Source of the DNA: Paenarthrobacter nitroguajacolicus
GTDB lineage: Bacteria; Actinomycetota; Actinomycetes; Actinomycetales; Micrococcaceae
Reading direction: 5' to 3'
DNA length: 64,000 nt
NCBI RefSeq assembly: GCF_007786235.1
Contig: NZ_VNFK01000005.1
Coordinates: forward strand, 287,231-351,230
Both the position numbers and the translations under genes were made by a program. The notes under the pieces were generated by a model. It did no database searches. It saw nothing but the letters and a program-made list of their open reading frames with translations, and was not told where the DNA came from. This document shows, in pieces, positions 33,848-42,281 of this stretch (positions are counted from its first letter, which is position 1; each line of letters opens with the position of its first letter).

Positions 33848-34301
33848 TCAGTTTGCCGGCGTGGGCGAGAATCGCCGCTGCTGTCGCCTCCGGCTCTGGC
33901 GTGGAGATGATCCATGTGCGGTTCGGCGTCTCCACCGTGATGGCTGGACCACCCACCAGCAGGCCCCACGTTTTTTGCCCCAGGTACCGGATGCCGAAGC
34001 CCTCGGTCATGGAACTGGACGGGGCGGGGGAGGCGTCGACGATGTCTGCCAGCGGGATGGTCTTCGCGTGGAACGGCCGGCATCGGAGCACCAGGTTTTC
34101 GGCTGATGCTTCGATTGTCACCCTCATACGCAGCACCAGCGCGGTCAGCAGCGCCATAAGAACAGCCAGGGTTGTGGTGATCAGCAGCACTCCGCTGGGA
34201 ATAGCAGTCGCGATGATGAAGAAGCAGGCCACCCCCACGACGCCTGCGATGACCTTCTGAGAGTCGCGGCCGATCCGCGCTTCTGAGATTACTGTCTTCA
34301 A
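33837..34301 (-). CDS. Two-helix membrane protein with PH-like domain
   Basis: A 154-residue protein with two adjacent hydrophobic segments (VIAGVVGVACFFIIATAIP and VLLITTTLAVLMALLTALVL) followed by a soluble beta-rich domain (VTIEASAENLVLRCRPFHAKT, IRYLGQKTWGLLVGG, AITVETPNRTWIIS) that looks like a bacterial PH/photosystem-type barrel. Its start overlaps the stop of the phosphotransferase-like gene (ATGA), making a three-gene coupled operon. Function unknown. Confidence 0.72.
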   Translation of the reverse strand: MKTVISEARIGRDSQKVIAGVVGVACFFIIATAIPSGVLLITTTLAVLMALLTALVLRMRVTIEASAENLVLRCRPFHAKTIPLADIVDASPAPSSSMTEGFGIRYLGQKTWGLLVGGPAITVETPNRTWIISTPEPEATAAAILAHAGKLRDG

Positions 34302-35194
34302 AGCTGGCCAACCAGCGTCTCGGTCCGGGACAAGAAACGGTCCCTCAACCCGGCGTTTGGGGCCACCGAATCAAAGACAACGGCCAACATCACGGCCGCG
34401 TCCAGCCTGAGGAGCGGCCAAGACGCGCTCCCGACGTCGATGCTTCCGCCGCCTTGGGCGTAGCCGTCCAGGAAGGCGCTGAAGTTGATGCCGTTTTCCT
34501 CAATGACCGAGTACTCCTCAAGCCGGGCAAGCTCCAGTTCGGGAGGCGCCACGAGGGCGTTGCTCCAGTCGAAGATTGACGTTGGCTCACCGTTCTGGAC
34601 CCTCACGTTTTGGCGTCGAAGATCCAGATGGGTGAGGCGCGGCGCGCTGGTATTGCTTACAAGGGTTGCCAGCAGAACTGCCGCGTCGGGTAGCGCCGGA
34701 AGGATGTGACGCTTACGGAGTTCCCCGTATCGCTCCTCCAGGCGATGTAGGAGCCGGGCTGCCAAGGGAACTCCATCCTGGGCGACCAACGTGATGTCGG
34801 GACAGGGCCGGCGATGCATGGCAGCAACTACTGAGCCGAGGGTAGCGGAACTCAGCTCCGAGCCATCGTCATCCACGACTTCCAGAATCAACACGGGAGA
34901 ACCGTTCTGCTCGACCATATCCACGATGCCGGCAGTGGGGATTCCGTTGTCAGCAGCCCACCGGGCCAGGGCCATCTCCTGATCTTGAAGACTCCGGGCC
35001 GTGACGCCCCGGTTGTTGGCTGTGTTGAATTCGACGGAACGAGGAATTCGGTAGCCCTCCCGGTTCCCGCCCAGAGTTGCCTCGTAGAAGACGAACTCAG
35101 TTCCGGCTCCGGCCCATTTCACCGATCCGGCCCCCCGGCGAGCCGCAAGAGCCAAGGCGATTCCCGCCGTCGTGCTTTCCGCTGGTTGGCTCAA
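34298..35194 (-). CDS. APH-superfamily phosphotransferase-like protein
   Basis: A 298-residue protein of the aminoglycoside phosphotransferase/choline kinase fold. The Brenner-type catalytic loop is THLDLRRQNVRV (HxD-x4-N) and the metal-binding DWSNA follows in SIFDWSNALV. The nucleotide-binding lobe is less obvious. It phosphorylates a small alcohol in related enzymes; the substrate here is unknown. It overlaps both neighbours by 4 bp (ATGA at each end). Confidence 0.82.
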   Translation of the reverse strand: MSQPAESTTAGIALALAARRGAGSVKWAGAGTEFVFYEATLGGNREGYRIPRSVEFNTANNRGVTARSLQDQEMALARWAADNGIPTAGIVDMVEQNGSPVLILEVVDDDGSELSSATLGSVVAAMHRRPCPDITLVAQDGVPLAARLLHRLEERYGELRKRHILPALPDAAVLLATLVSNTSAPRLTHLDLRRQNVRVQNGEPTSIFDWSNALVAPPELELARLEEYSVIEENGINFSAFLDGYAQGGGSIDVGSASWPLLRLDAAVMLAVVFDSVAPNAGLRDRFLSRTETLVGQL

Positions 35195-35412
35195 CGCGGC
35201 AGCTGCCGGTCGGCGGGGATATCGGGGGCCTTGATGTCAGCATGTTTGCTGCTGAACCTGAGTCGTAGCCATCCATCCAAGTAGATGGCAGCCGCGGCCA
35301 CCAGAAGGCCCAGAAGGAGGGCCTGTAGCGGGCCCAACTCGGACAACAGAATGGAGTAGGCCCCGAATCCGCAGATGAAGATCAGAAGCCCTCGCCGGGT
35401 TTTGGCGCTCAT
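35191..35412 (-). CDS. Small two-helix membrane protein
   Basis: A 73-residue protein with hydrophobic segments GLLIFICGFGAYSILL and ALLLGLLVAAAAIYLDG. Preceded by GGGGGAAA and translationally coupled to the following phosphotransferase-like gene. First gene of a three-gene operon. No family recognised. Confidence 0.62.
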   Translation of the reverse strand: MSAKTRRGLLIFICGFGAYSILLSELGPLQALLLGLLVAAAAIYLDGWLRLRFSSKHADIKAPDIPADRQLPR

Positions 35413-35514
35413 TAGTTTCCCCCAAAATCACTACCCACGCCGTTGCCGGCATTTGGGGCGAGCCTACCCGGCGAGCGACAGAGAGCAAGTCAAACGGCGC
35501 CGCTGCTGGAAATG

Positions 35515-35565
35515 TAGGGGACAGCAAACGCGCTCATAAAGGCTCAAGAGGACGTTATCTGTCCC
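35515..35565. repeat. Dispersed ~50-bp hairpin repeat, copy 2
   Basis: Same element as at 33799-33847: TAGGGGACAG at the left, AGGACGTTAT inside, CTGTCCC at the right. Here the ends are perfectly complementary over 7 bp (GGGACAG/CTGTCCC). It overlaps the last codons of the thymidylate kinase-like gene, as copy 1 overlaps a gene end. Confidence 0.7.
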
Positions 35566-36152
35566 GTGGTTGGGTGATGGGTGGGTTCCGAGGCCGCGAT
35601 CGCCCGGTTCAGCTGGGCCACGACATCGCCCGGTGCCCCATTGGCGTCCACCACCACGAAGTCGTCGAACTCAGGGAGCGAGCGGTAGGCGGACCGGAAC
35701 GCCTCCAGATCGGCCAGCGATTCATTGTCGGTCCCACGGGCCGTGACCCGTTGGTGGGCGAGACGCGGATCGACGTCGAAGTGCACGTGGACATCTGGGC
35801 TTGGGAGTTTCTCGAGTAGCCAAGGAATCAACCAGCCCCGCTGCAACCCGCTGGCGTGGCGCAGCGCCAGTTGGCAGTGCAGGTGGCGGTCCATCACCAC
35901 CAAACCGTCGAAACGCTGGGCGCGGGCGTGGTTGACCAGCACGTTGAACAGGCGAACGCCGGTCTCGATGAAGTCCGCAACGCGTGGCGGCAACCGCCCG
36001 CCGAAGCGCTCGCTGAGCAGCGACATCCGCCTCCGGGCAGCGTGGTTGCTAAGCAGCAGGGCTTTCCGGCCGTTAGTGCGTGCCGAGTCGACCAAGGCGC
36101 GGGCCGCCGTCGTTTTTCCTGAACCGTCAATTCCCGTCAGAACAATGAGCAT
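35544..36152 (-). CDS. Thymidylate kinase-like nucleotide kinase
   Basis: A 202-residue P-loop kinase. Starts MLIVLTGIDGSGKTTAARAL after a GGGGAGG ribosome binding site; an upstream in-frame start would add 23 unconserved residues. The DR motif is in VVMDRHLHCQLALRH and a LID-like arginine region is RLAHQRVTARG. The family phosphorylates dTMP, but this is a divergent stand-alone member and could act on another nucleotide. Its last codons lie within a dispersed repeat. Confidence 0.78.
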   Translation of the reverse strand: MLIVLTGIDGSGKTTAARALVDSARTNGRKALLLSNHAARRRMSLLSERFGGRLPPRVADFIETGVRLFNVLVNHARAQRFDGLVVMDRHLHCQLALRHASGLQRGWLIPWLLEKLPSPDVHVHFDVDPRLAHQRVTARGTDNESLADLEAFRSAYRSLPEFDDFVVVDANGAPGDVVAQLNRAIAASEPTHHPTTGQITSS

Positions 36153-36333
36153 GAGGCCTCCCCTCGTCACTGTTACAACGCAGGGTGGGCCGGGGATGTG
36201 CCGAGGTGCGGCGTGAGTCACCCCACAGGCAGTTCCAGTGACGACGCACTAAATTTCCTGACCAAAGCACTTCGCCGTAACCCAAAGGGTGCTTATCATG
36301 ATGCTGTGAACGTGCTCCGCCCGGCACAGTTCG

Positions 36334-36357
36334 GTTTGAACCTTTTTCGGGTGGGTA
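36334..36357 (+). promoter_or_regulatory. SigB/SigF-type promoter
   Basis: GTTT (36334-36337), a 15-nt spacer and GGGTA (36353-36357) match the actinobacterial general-stress sigma factor pattern. It lies 123 bp upstream of the first of several small envelope-type genes. Confidence 0.55.
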
Positions 36358-36480
36358 CGTAAAAGATATGGAGATGAATTTCTCCGATCGGTGCCCGTTG
36401 GCATGGGTGGCGCTCCATTACGGGGTGTCAGCGGACGCCTTCCTGAATAGACATCATTTATTGAAGGGATGCGTAGCTCA

Positions 36481-36642
36481 ATGAATACACTCCTCATCAT
36501 CGCCGGCGTAATCGCAATCATCTTGCTGCTTGTCGGTGGATTCAACCAAGCCCTCAGTTTCCTGCTGTGGGTAGGAATTATCTTGCTGGTGTTGGCCCTT
36601 ATTGGCTGGGTTGTGGGCCGGGGCCGGTCGTCGCGCGTATGA
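36481..36642 (+). CDS. Small membrane protein, 53 residues
   Basis: Starts MNTLLIIAGVIAIILLLVGG, has a second hydrophobic segment (SFLLWVGIILLVLALIGWVV) and ends in a basic GRGRSSRV. Its stop overlaps the next start (ATGA at 36639-36642), so the two are co-translated. It lies downstream of the SigB/SigF-like promoter and resembles the small hydrophobic stress proteins of soil actinobacteria. Function unknown. Confidence 0.65.
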   Translation: MNTLLIIAGVIAIILLLVGGFNQALSFLLWVGIILLVLALIGWVVGRGRSSRV

Positions 36643-36902
36643 CAACTGATCCCAGCGAAGTCGCGGGCTTTGCCCAGGTTCGCGATGGAACCACCACTCC
36701 CGGGCATCCCATTCCACGGGATCCAAATGAGCCCGGCACCGGTGGCCAGGTTCCGGTGGGTGACGCAGCTTCGGAAGGTCCGGAGGATGCCGTTGACGCA
36801 GGTCCCAGCGAGTCTGCGAATCCACCCGGACCAGCAGAGGAGAAAGATGAGAAAACCGCTGATAACCGCGGTTTGACCACAGAGGCCAATCCCACCGACT
36901 GA
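36639..36902 (+). CDS. Small acidic, probably disordered protein
   Basis: An 87-residue product beginning MTTDPSEVAGFAQVRDGT, rich in Pro, Gly, Glu and Asp with almost no hydrophobic residues, so probably intrinsically disordered. It overlaps the preceding small membrane gene by 4 bp. A similar acidic protein is encoded at 37387-37761. Perhaps part of a desiccation or osmotic stress set; that is inference. Confidence 0.6.
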   Translation: MTTDPSEVAGFAQVRDGTTTPGHPIPRDPNEPGTGGQVPVGDAASEGPEDAVDAGPSESANPPGPAEEKDEKTADNRGLTTEANPTD

Positions 36903-37028
36903 GTGCGGACGAAGCGGCTGCGGGCCGGGAGTATCCGGGCCCGCGGTCGCTCTTCTTTGCCCTATCGCGCTTTCGTCAGTATGCTTACTAATAGCTGGGG
37001 TCTTAGCAGTCTAGCGATTGGGGCAGTG

Positions 37029-37232
37029 ATGCGAATCGGGTCAATTATCGGTCTAATTGTCATCGTGTGGCTCGTTATTGGGGCGGTTGCCGCCGGTCAG
37101 CGAGGTTACTTCACCACTCCGCCGGCGCAGTGCTCGCAGGTGGCGACCATTGCGTTGAATATCGTGGCGGGTCCGTTGAATTACACCGGATTGGATCCTC
37201 AGGGTGGGTGTGAAATTCCGCAGCCATCGTGA
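37029..37232 (+). CDS. Small membrane-anchored protein, 67 residues
   Basis: Starts MRIGSIIGLIVIVWLVIGAVA, one membrane segment, followed by an exterior part with two cysteines (PPAQCSQVATIAL, PQGGCEIPQPS) that could form a disulphide. A longer frame reaches back to 36903 but the extension is not protein-like. Weak GGGG upstream. Family unknown. Confidence 0.6.
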   Translation: MRIGSIIGLIVIVWLVIGAVAAGQRGYFTTPPAQCSQVATIALNIVAGPLNYTGLDPQGGCEIPQPS

Positions 37233-37386
37233 TTTCGCGGGAAGTCCACGCCGAACAGTAACGCCTCCCTCCGCAAATCGCTAAGATTACTGACTAATTT
37301 CGTCAGGGCATGGACATGCCACCAGCGGCACTTATAGGTTCGAAGAGTTCCATTAACACGTTCACCGTTTGGAAAGGACAGGTCAC

Positions 37387-37761
37387 ATGGACAAGCAGAA
37401 TGCCACTCCCGAAGAGGAAGTAGGCGGTTACGGCACCCCTACCGCCGAGCAGGAAGCCGGCGGCGGACAGGCCCAGCCCCGCGTGGAAGAAGACCTCTCG
37501 GAGGCCGGATTGAGCCAAGACAGCCCCGACGGCGAAACTTACGCCACGGGTGCACCGAACCTTAGCCACTTGGATCCGGAGGACTCGGACAGCTCAGGCG
37601 AACCGGGAGCCGGACGCTTTGGCGGGATCGACGAGCAGTCCCACGCCGAACAGTCCCTGCAACCAGACTCCAGCGATGACCTGCCTGACGGCAGCGGCAA
37701 CGACCTTCCCCAGGAAGAGTCGCCCAATGACGATGACGAAGAGAGTTTCGACGCCGGCTAG
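37387..37761 (+). CDS. Acidic, low-complexity hydrophilic protein
   Basis: A 124-residue product rich in Glu, Asp, Ser, Pro and Gly (for example LPDGSGNDLPQEESPNDDDE), lacking hydrophobic core residues and probably disordered. ATG 37387 follows AAAGGA. Similar in composition to the 87-residue protein upstream. Function unknown; such proteins are often stress-induced. Confidence 0.65.
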   Translation: MDKQNATPEEEVGGYGTPTAEQEAGGGQAQPRVEEDLSEAGLSQDSPDGETYATGAPNLSHLDPEDSDSSGEPGAGRFGGIDEQSHAEQSLQPDSSDDLPDGSGNDLPQEESPNDDDEESFDAG

Positions 37762-37877
37762 AACCTTTGGCTGGCGCGCTTAGACTGGCGCGCCACTGGT
37801 TAAGCAGCCAGCTGGCTGGCGCGCCGCCCAGCAGCAAACACATGAGCACCCGAGACACGATCGAAGGAGCAAACCCT

Positions 37878-38381
37878 ATGGCTACTGTCAATAAATCAAT
37901 CGAAGTAGACGTGCCTGTATCTGTCGCCTACAACCAGTGGACGCAGTTCGAAACCTTCCCCGAGTTCATGAACGGGGTGGAATCGGTGGAACAGATTGAC
38001 GAAACCGCTCTGCACTTCTCCACCAACGTGGGCGGTGTGAAGCGAGACTTCAACGCACAGATCGTTGAGCAGATCCCGGATTCGTTGGTGAGTTGGGCGA
38101 GCGTCGATGGCCCCCGCAACGGCGGCACCGTGAGCTTTGAATCCCTGGAACCGACCAAGACCCGCGTCAATGTCGAGATCGTCTGGGAGCCCGAAAGCCT
38201 CACGGAAAAGGCAGGCTCGGCGCTCGGCGTGGATGGCATGCGGGTGGGCGCGGACCTGGACAAGTTCAAGAAGTTCATCGAGGCGCAGGGCCATGAAACC
38301 GGAGCTTGGCGCGGAACCGTGTCCGGCGGCGACGTAGACGACACGGGTGAGCCCACTCTGCCGCGCTCAATCGGGATCTAG
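37878..38381 (+). CDS. SRPBCC-family (polyketide cyclase/dehydrase-like) protein
   Basis: A 167-residue START-like protein. It begins MATVNKSIEVDVPVSVAYNQ, followed by WTQFETFPEFMNGVESVEQ, the usual opening of the SRPBCC cyclase family, and ends with a C-terminal helix (GVDGMRVGADLDKFKKFIE). ATG 37878 is preceded by GAAGGAG. Such proteins bind hydrophobic ligands and in soil actinobacteria are often found among stress genes. Three TGGCGCGC repeats (37770-37824) lie upstream. Confidence 0.82.
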   Translation: MATVNKSIEVDVPVSVAYNQWTQFETFPEFMNGVESVEQIDETALHFSTNVGGVKRDFNAQIVEQIPDSLVSWASVDGPRNGGTVSFESLEPTKTRVNVEIVWEPESLTEKAGSALGVDGMRVGADLDKFKKFIEAQGHETGAWRGTVSGGDVDDTGEPTLPRSIGI

Positions 38382-38434
38382 CGCGGCACCCTAGTCTGAT
38401 TCACACTGGATACAGCACCAATACATAGCTCCAA

Positions 38435-38467
38435 CGAGGGCCGGCCACCGCAACGGGCCGGCCCTCG
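38435..38467 (+). terminator. Terminator between SRPBCC and CYTH-CHAD genes
   Basis: CGAGGGCCGGCC (38435-38446) pairs with GGCCGGCCCTCG (38456-38467); a perfect 12-bp stem with a 9-nt loop, followed by a short T stretch (ATTTTC). Confidence 0.8.
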
Positions 38468-38511
38468 CGGCATTTTCCGGAGTTGGCAACCACAGAGGAG
38501 AACCGACAGTC

Positions 38512-40038
38512 ATGGCAACGTCCAGCAATGTGGAAGCTGAGCGGAAGTTCGATGCCGAGGAGTCAACACCCATACCTGCCCTCGACACGATCGATGGAAT
38601 CGGAAAAGTCGGTGAACCGGGGAGCCACAGCCTGGATGCCATCTACTTTGATACGCATCATCTGGCTCTCGCCGCCCGTGGCATCACCTTGCGTCGCCGC
38701 ACTGGAGGACCCGACGCCGGCTGGCACCTCAAATTGCCCCTCGGCCCTGGTAAACGGACAGAGATCCAGGCGCCTTTGGGCACTGCAGAGACCGTCCCGG
38801 TGGAACTCATGGACCGTGTTCTGGCCTATACCCGCGGGCATGCAGTGGCGGCCATAGCCAACCTCAACACGGAACGCACCAGCTACGCACTGTACGGCAG
38901 CGGCGGGGAGCGGATAGCCGACTTTGTGGACGATCACGTCAGCGCTCACATCATTATCGGCCAGGGTCGCGAACTCCAGTGGCGGGAATGGGAAGTGGAG
39001 CTGACGGCGCAGGATGAGGCTGACGACGCGCTCTTGGACAGCCTGACCGAACAGCTTTCGGACGCGGGAGCAAAGCCCAGTCAGCGAACCTCCAAGTTGG
39101 CCACCGCACTGGGCGAATCATGGCCCGCGCCCCGGGCAGCTGATCGCGGAACGGCCAGCGCCAAAGCACCGGCAGTAGTTCCCGTCCTGGACTATTTGGA
39201 AGCCCAGGTTGCCGATCTGCTTCTTCAAGATGCCCACGTGAGGCTGAATCGGGAGGATTCAGTCCATCAAATGCGCTCGCTGATCCGCCGCATCCGGTCG
39301 GTGCTGCATACCTATCGCAAGCTCTTCGAGGTAGAGGCCGTCCGCGGCCTTCAGCGAGAGCTGAAATCTCTGGCCAAAACCCTGGGCCGCTACCGGGACA
39401 CCGAGGTCCTGCACCAACGCCTCAGGAACAGCATTGGTGAACTGCCCGAAAAGCTCGTTTTCGGTTCACTGCACGATGAACTTGACCAGCGCATGACGGT
39501 CCGGGCTGACACTGCGTTGTCTGCTATCAAGACTCGGCTCAACAGCCCCCGGTACTTTCGCTTGCTGGATAACCTTGATGCCTTCATCAGCTCGCCGCCC
39601 GTGGCCCCGAAGGGGACAGAACCTGCACGGAAAACCACCGCAAAACTCGTCAACAAGGCCGTGAAACGGCTAGGCAAGCGCCACGACGCAGCGGTGAGTG
39701 CCGCCGTCGGGCCTCAGCGCGACATGGCCTTTCACGAAGTCCGGAAGTCCGCCAAGAAACTGCGGTTCGCCGCCGCAGCAGTGGAGAGTGTCCACGGCAA
39801 ACGGGCGGCGAAGCTGGGCGACGCAGCCCACAAAGTCCAGTCCATCCTGGGCGAGCATCAGGACAGCGTGATGGCCCGCGAGGAACTGTTGAAGCTCGGC
39901 TCTGCGACGGACACCGGCAGCAGTGCTTTCACGTACGGAGTGCTCCACGCCATGGAACGCAACGCCGGCGACGCCACCGAGCAGGAATATCTGCAGAGCG
40001 GTGGGAAGGCGCGGACGCTGCGGCTCAAGAAAAAGTGA
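38512..40038 (+). CDS. CYTH-CHAD domain protein
   Basis: A 508-residue two-domain protein. The N-terminal CYTH domain (residues 1-200) opens with the ExExK signature VEAERKF and forms a triphosphate-binding tunnel in relatives. The C-terminal CHAD domain (from about 220) is helical with conserved histidines and basic residues (SVHQMRSLIRRIRSVLHTY and HEVRKSAKKLRFAA) that bind polyphosphate. Likely acts on inorganic tri- or polyphosphate. Good ribosome binding site GAGGAG. Flanked by terminators, so monocistronic. Confidence 0.92.
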   Translation: MATSSNVEAERKFDAEESTPIPALDTIDGIGKVGEPGSHSLDAIYFDTHHLALAARGITLRRRTGGPDAGWHLKLPLGPGKRTEIQAPLGTAETVPVELMDRVLAYTRGHAVAAIANLNTERTSYALYGSGGERIADFVDDHVSAHIIIGQGRELQWREWEVELTAQDEADDALLDSLTEQLSDAGAKPSQRTSKLATALGESWPAPRAADRGTASAKAPAVVPVLDYLEAQVADLLLQDAHVRLNREDSVHQMRSLIRRIRSVLHTYRKLFEVEAVRGLQRELKSLAKTLGRYRDTEVLHQRLRNSIGELPEKLVFGSLHDELDQRMTVRADTALSAIKTRLNSPRYFRLLDNLDAFISSPPVAPKGTEPARKTTAKLVNKAVKRLGKRHDAAVSAAVGPQRDMAFHEVRKSAKKLRFAAAAVESVHGKRAAKLGDAAHKVQSILGEHQDSVMAREELLKLGSATDTGSSAFTYGVLHAMERNAGDATEQEYLQSGGKARTLRLKKK

Positions 40039-40043
40039 AAAGT

Positions 40044-40071
40044 CCCGACGCCGGAACAACCCAGCGTCGGG
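40044..40071. terminator. Terminator after CYTH-CHAD gene
   Basis: CCCGACGC (40044-40051) and GCGTCGGG (40064-40071) form an 8-bp GC-rich stem 5 bp after the stop, between convergent genes. Confidence 0.75.
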
Positions 40072-40090
40072 GCCGTTGACTGTGGAGCGG

Positions 40091-40930
<840 letters not shown>

Positions 40931-40971
40931 TCAGGTCCCTTCGATGCGTTATCTACTCGAACCATTCCACC

Positions 40972-41388
40972 CTACTGTCCGGCTACGGCGGCGGCACGGT
41001 CCCTGTCATGTTGCTGCCGGGAAGCAGCAACGGCGTCCATATTGTCCTCCGCCCACTCCTTCATGTCGAAGATGATCGGAAGGAGGGATCGTCCACGGCG
41101 GGTGAGTTCATAGTCGGTCCGGACCGGAACGGACGCGGTGACCTCCCGCCCAATCAGGCCGTCGCGTTCCAGGGAACGCAGCGTGGACGTCAGCATCTTC
41201 TGGCTGGCTCCCGGGATCTGCCTGCGTAAATCACTGTGCCGCTGCGGACCCTCCTCGAGGGCGAGCATCACCAGCGTCACCCATTTGCTGCTGATGGCCT
41301 CCAGCAGTTGGCGCGCCGGGCAGAGTTCCAGGGAAGCGTTGTAGCGGTGCTGTGCTTTCCGGCGGTTCTGTTCAGCAGTGAGTGTCAT
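40972..41388 (-). CDS. HxlR-family transcriptional regulator
   Basis: A 138-residue winged-helix regulator. CPARQLLEAISSKWVTLVML is the classic HxlR opening with its redox-capable cysteine. It continues with RHSDLRRQIPGASQKMLTST and LTRRGRSLLPII. Start taken at ATG 41388; a GTG 27 bp upstream is possible. Divergent from an azoreductase gene, as in YodB/AzoR1 pairs where quinones or diamide inactivate the repressor. Confidence 0.9.
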   Translation of the reverse strand: MTLTAEQNRRKAQHRYNASLELCPARQLLEAISSKWVTLVMLALEEGPQRHSDLRRQIPGASQKMLTSTLRSLERDGLIGREVTASVPVRTDYELTRRGRSLLPIIFDMKEWAEDNMDAVAASRQQHDRDRAAAVAGQ

Positions 41389-41412
41389 GCATCCATCATT
41401 GCCGGTGGCAGG

Positions 41413-41443
41413 CACTTAGAGGTTCCCTAGGCACAAATAAGTG
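41413..41443. promoter_or_regulatory. Candidate HxlR operator
   Basis: CACTTA (41413-41418) and TAAGTG (41438-41443) form an inverted repeat with 19 bp between arms in the hxlR/azoR intergenic region. Arms are short, so this is tentative. Confidence 0.35.
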
Positions 41444-41522
41444 CGTTCTTACGCCGGGCGGGGCGTCCGGGCGAGGGTGGTTTTAGGGGCGCATCGCCCC
41501 CGAACCGCCTGAAAGGAATCCC

Positions 41523-42200
41523 ATGCCCTCCATCCTCCATATCAACGCCTCACCCCGCTATTCCAACAGTGACTCGTTGCGGCTGGCCCGGCACTTCATC
41601 GACTCCGTGCAGGCTGCCGCCCCAGAGACGTTCGAACTGGAGACCGTGAACTTGTTCGACGACGGTGCGCTGCCGGCCTTCGGTCGGATCGCCGCCTCCG
41701 CGAAGATGGCCGTCTTTACCGGCCAGGACCAGACGCCCGAACAGGTTGCAGCTTGGGAATCAGCCCGTGCCGTGTTCGACCAGTTCGCCGCCGCAGACGC
41801 CTACGTCTTCAACATCCCCATGTGGAACTCCGGTGTGCCGTACGTCCTGAAGCAGTGGATCGACATCATCACCCAGCCCGGGTGGAGCTTTGGGTTCGAT
41901 CCGCAACAGGGCTACCGCGGGCTAATGGAGGGCAAGCATGCCTTGGCCATCCACACCAGCGGCGTTTACGCTCCCGGCGTTCCGGCAGCTTTCGGTTCCG
42001 ACTTCAGCAGCACCTACTTTGCCGACTGGTTGAACTTTGTTGGCATTGAAGATGCAACGCACGTCCGCTTCGCGCCCACCGTCCTCAACGGGGATGTGGA
42101 CGGCACTCGGCAGTTTGCCGAAACGGAGCTGAGTGACGTAGCACTGCTGTTTACGGGGAAGCTTAGTGCTACAGGAAAGCAGCAGTTGGTGACCGACTAA
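41523..42200 (+). CDS. azoR: FMN-dependent NADH-azoreductase (AzoR family)
   Basis: A 225-residue flavodoxin-fold reductase: INASPRYSNSDSLRLARHF (phosphate loop), VFNIPMWNSGVPYVLKQWID (family signature, flavin contact) and HTSGVYAPG. It reduces quinones and azo compounds by two electrons using NAD(P)H. Strong GAAAGGAA site before ATG. Divergent from the HxlR-family gene, probably its repressor and thiol-based sensor. Confidence 0.92.
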   Translation: MPSILHINASPRYSNSDSLRLARHFIDSVQAAAPETFELETVNLFDDGALPAFGRIAASAKMAVFTGQDQTPEQVAAWESARAVFDQFAAADAYVFNIPMWNSGVPYVLKQWIDIITQPGWSFGFDPQQGYRGLMEGKHALAIHTSGVYAPGVPAAFGSDFSSTYFADWLNFVGIEDATHVRFAPTVLNGDVDGTRQFAETELSDVALLFTGKLSATGKQQLVTD

Positions 42201-42281
42201 AACACCGGCAATCCTCTAGTTGCCCGCAGCAACCAGACGTAAACTGGCCTTCGGTTCACACGGCGTCTGCTTGGAGTTCCC

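Noticed and set aside
36903..37028. N-terminal extension of the small membrane protein at 37029
   Set aside because: The extension is Arg-rich and unlike a signal or domain, and its start directly abuts the preceding stop without a ribosome binding site.
37770..37824. Repeated TGGCGCGC sequence as a transposon end
   Set aside because: Three short GC-rich copies without a transposase or matching partner; probably incidental or a weak terminator.
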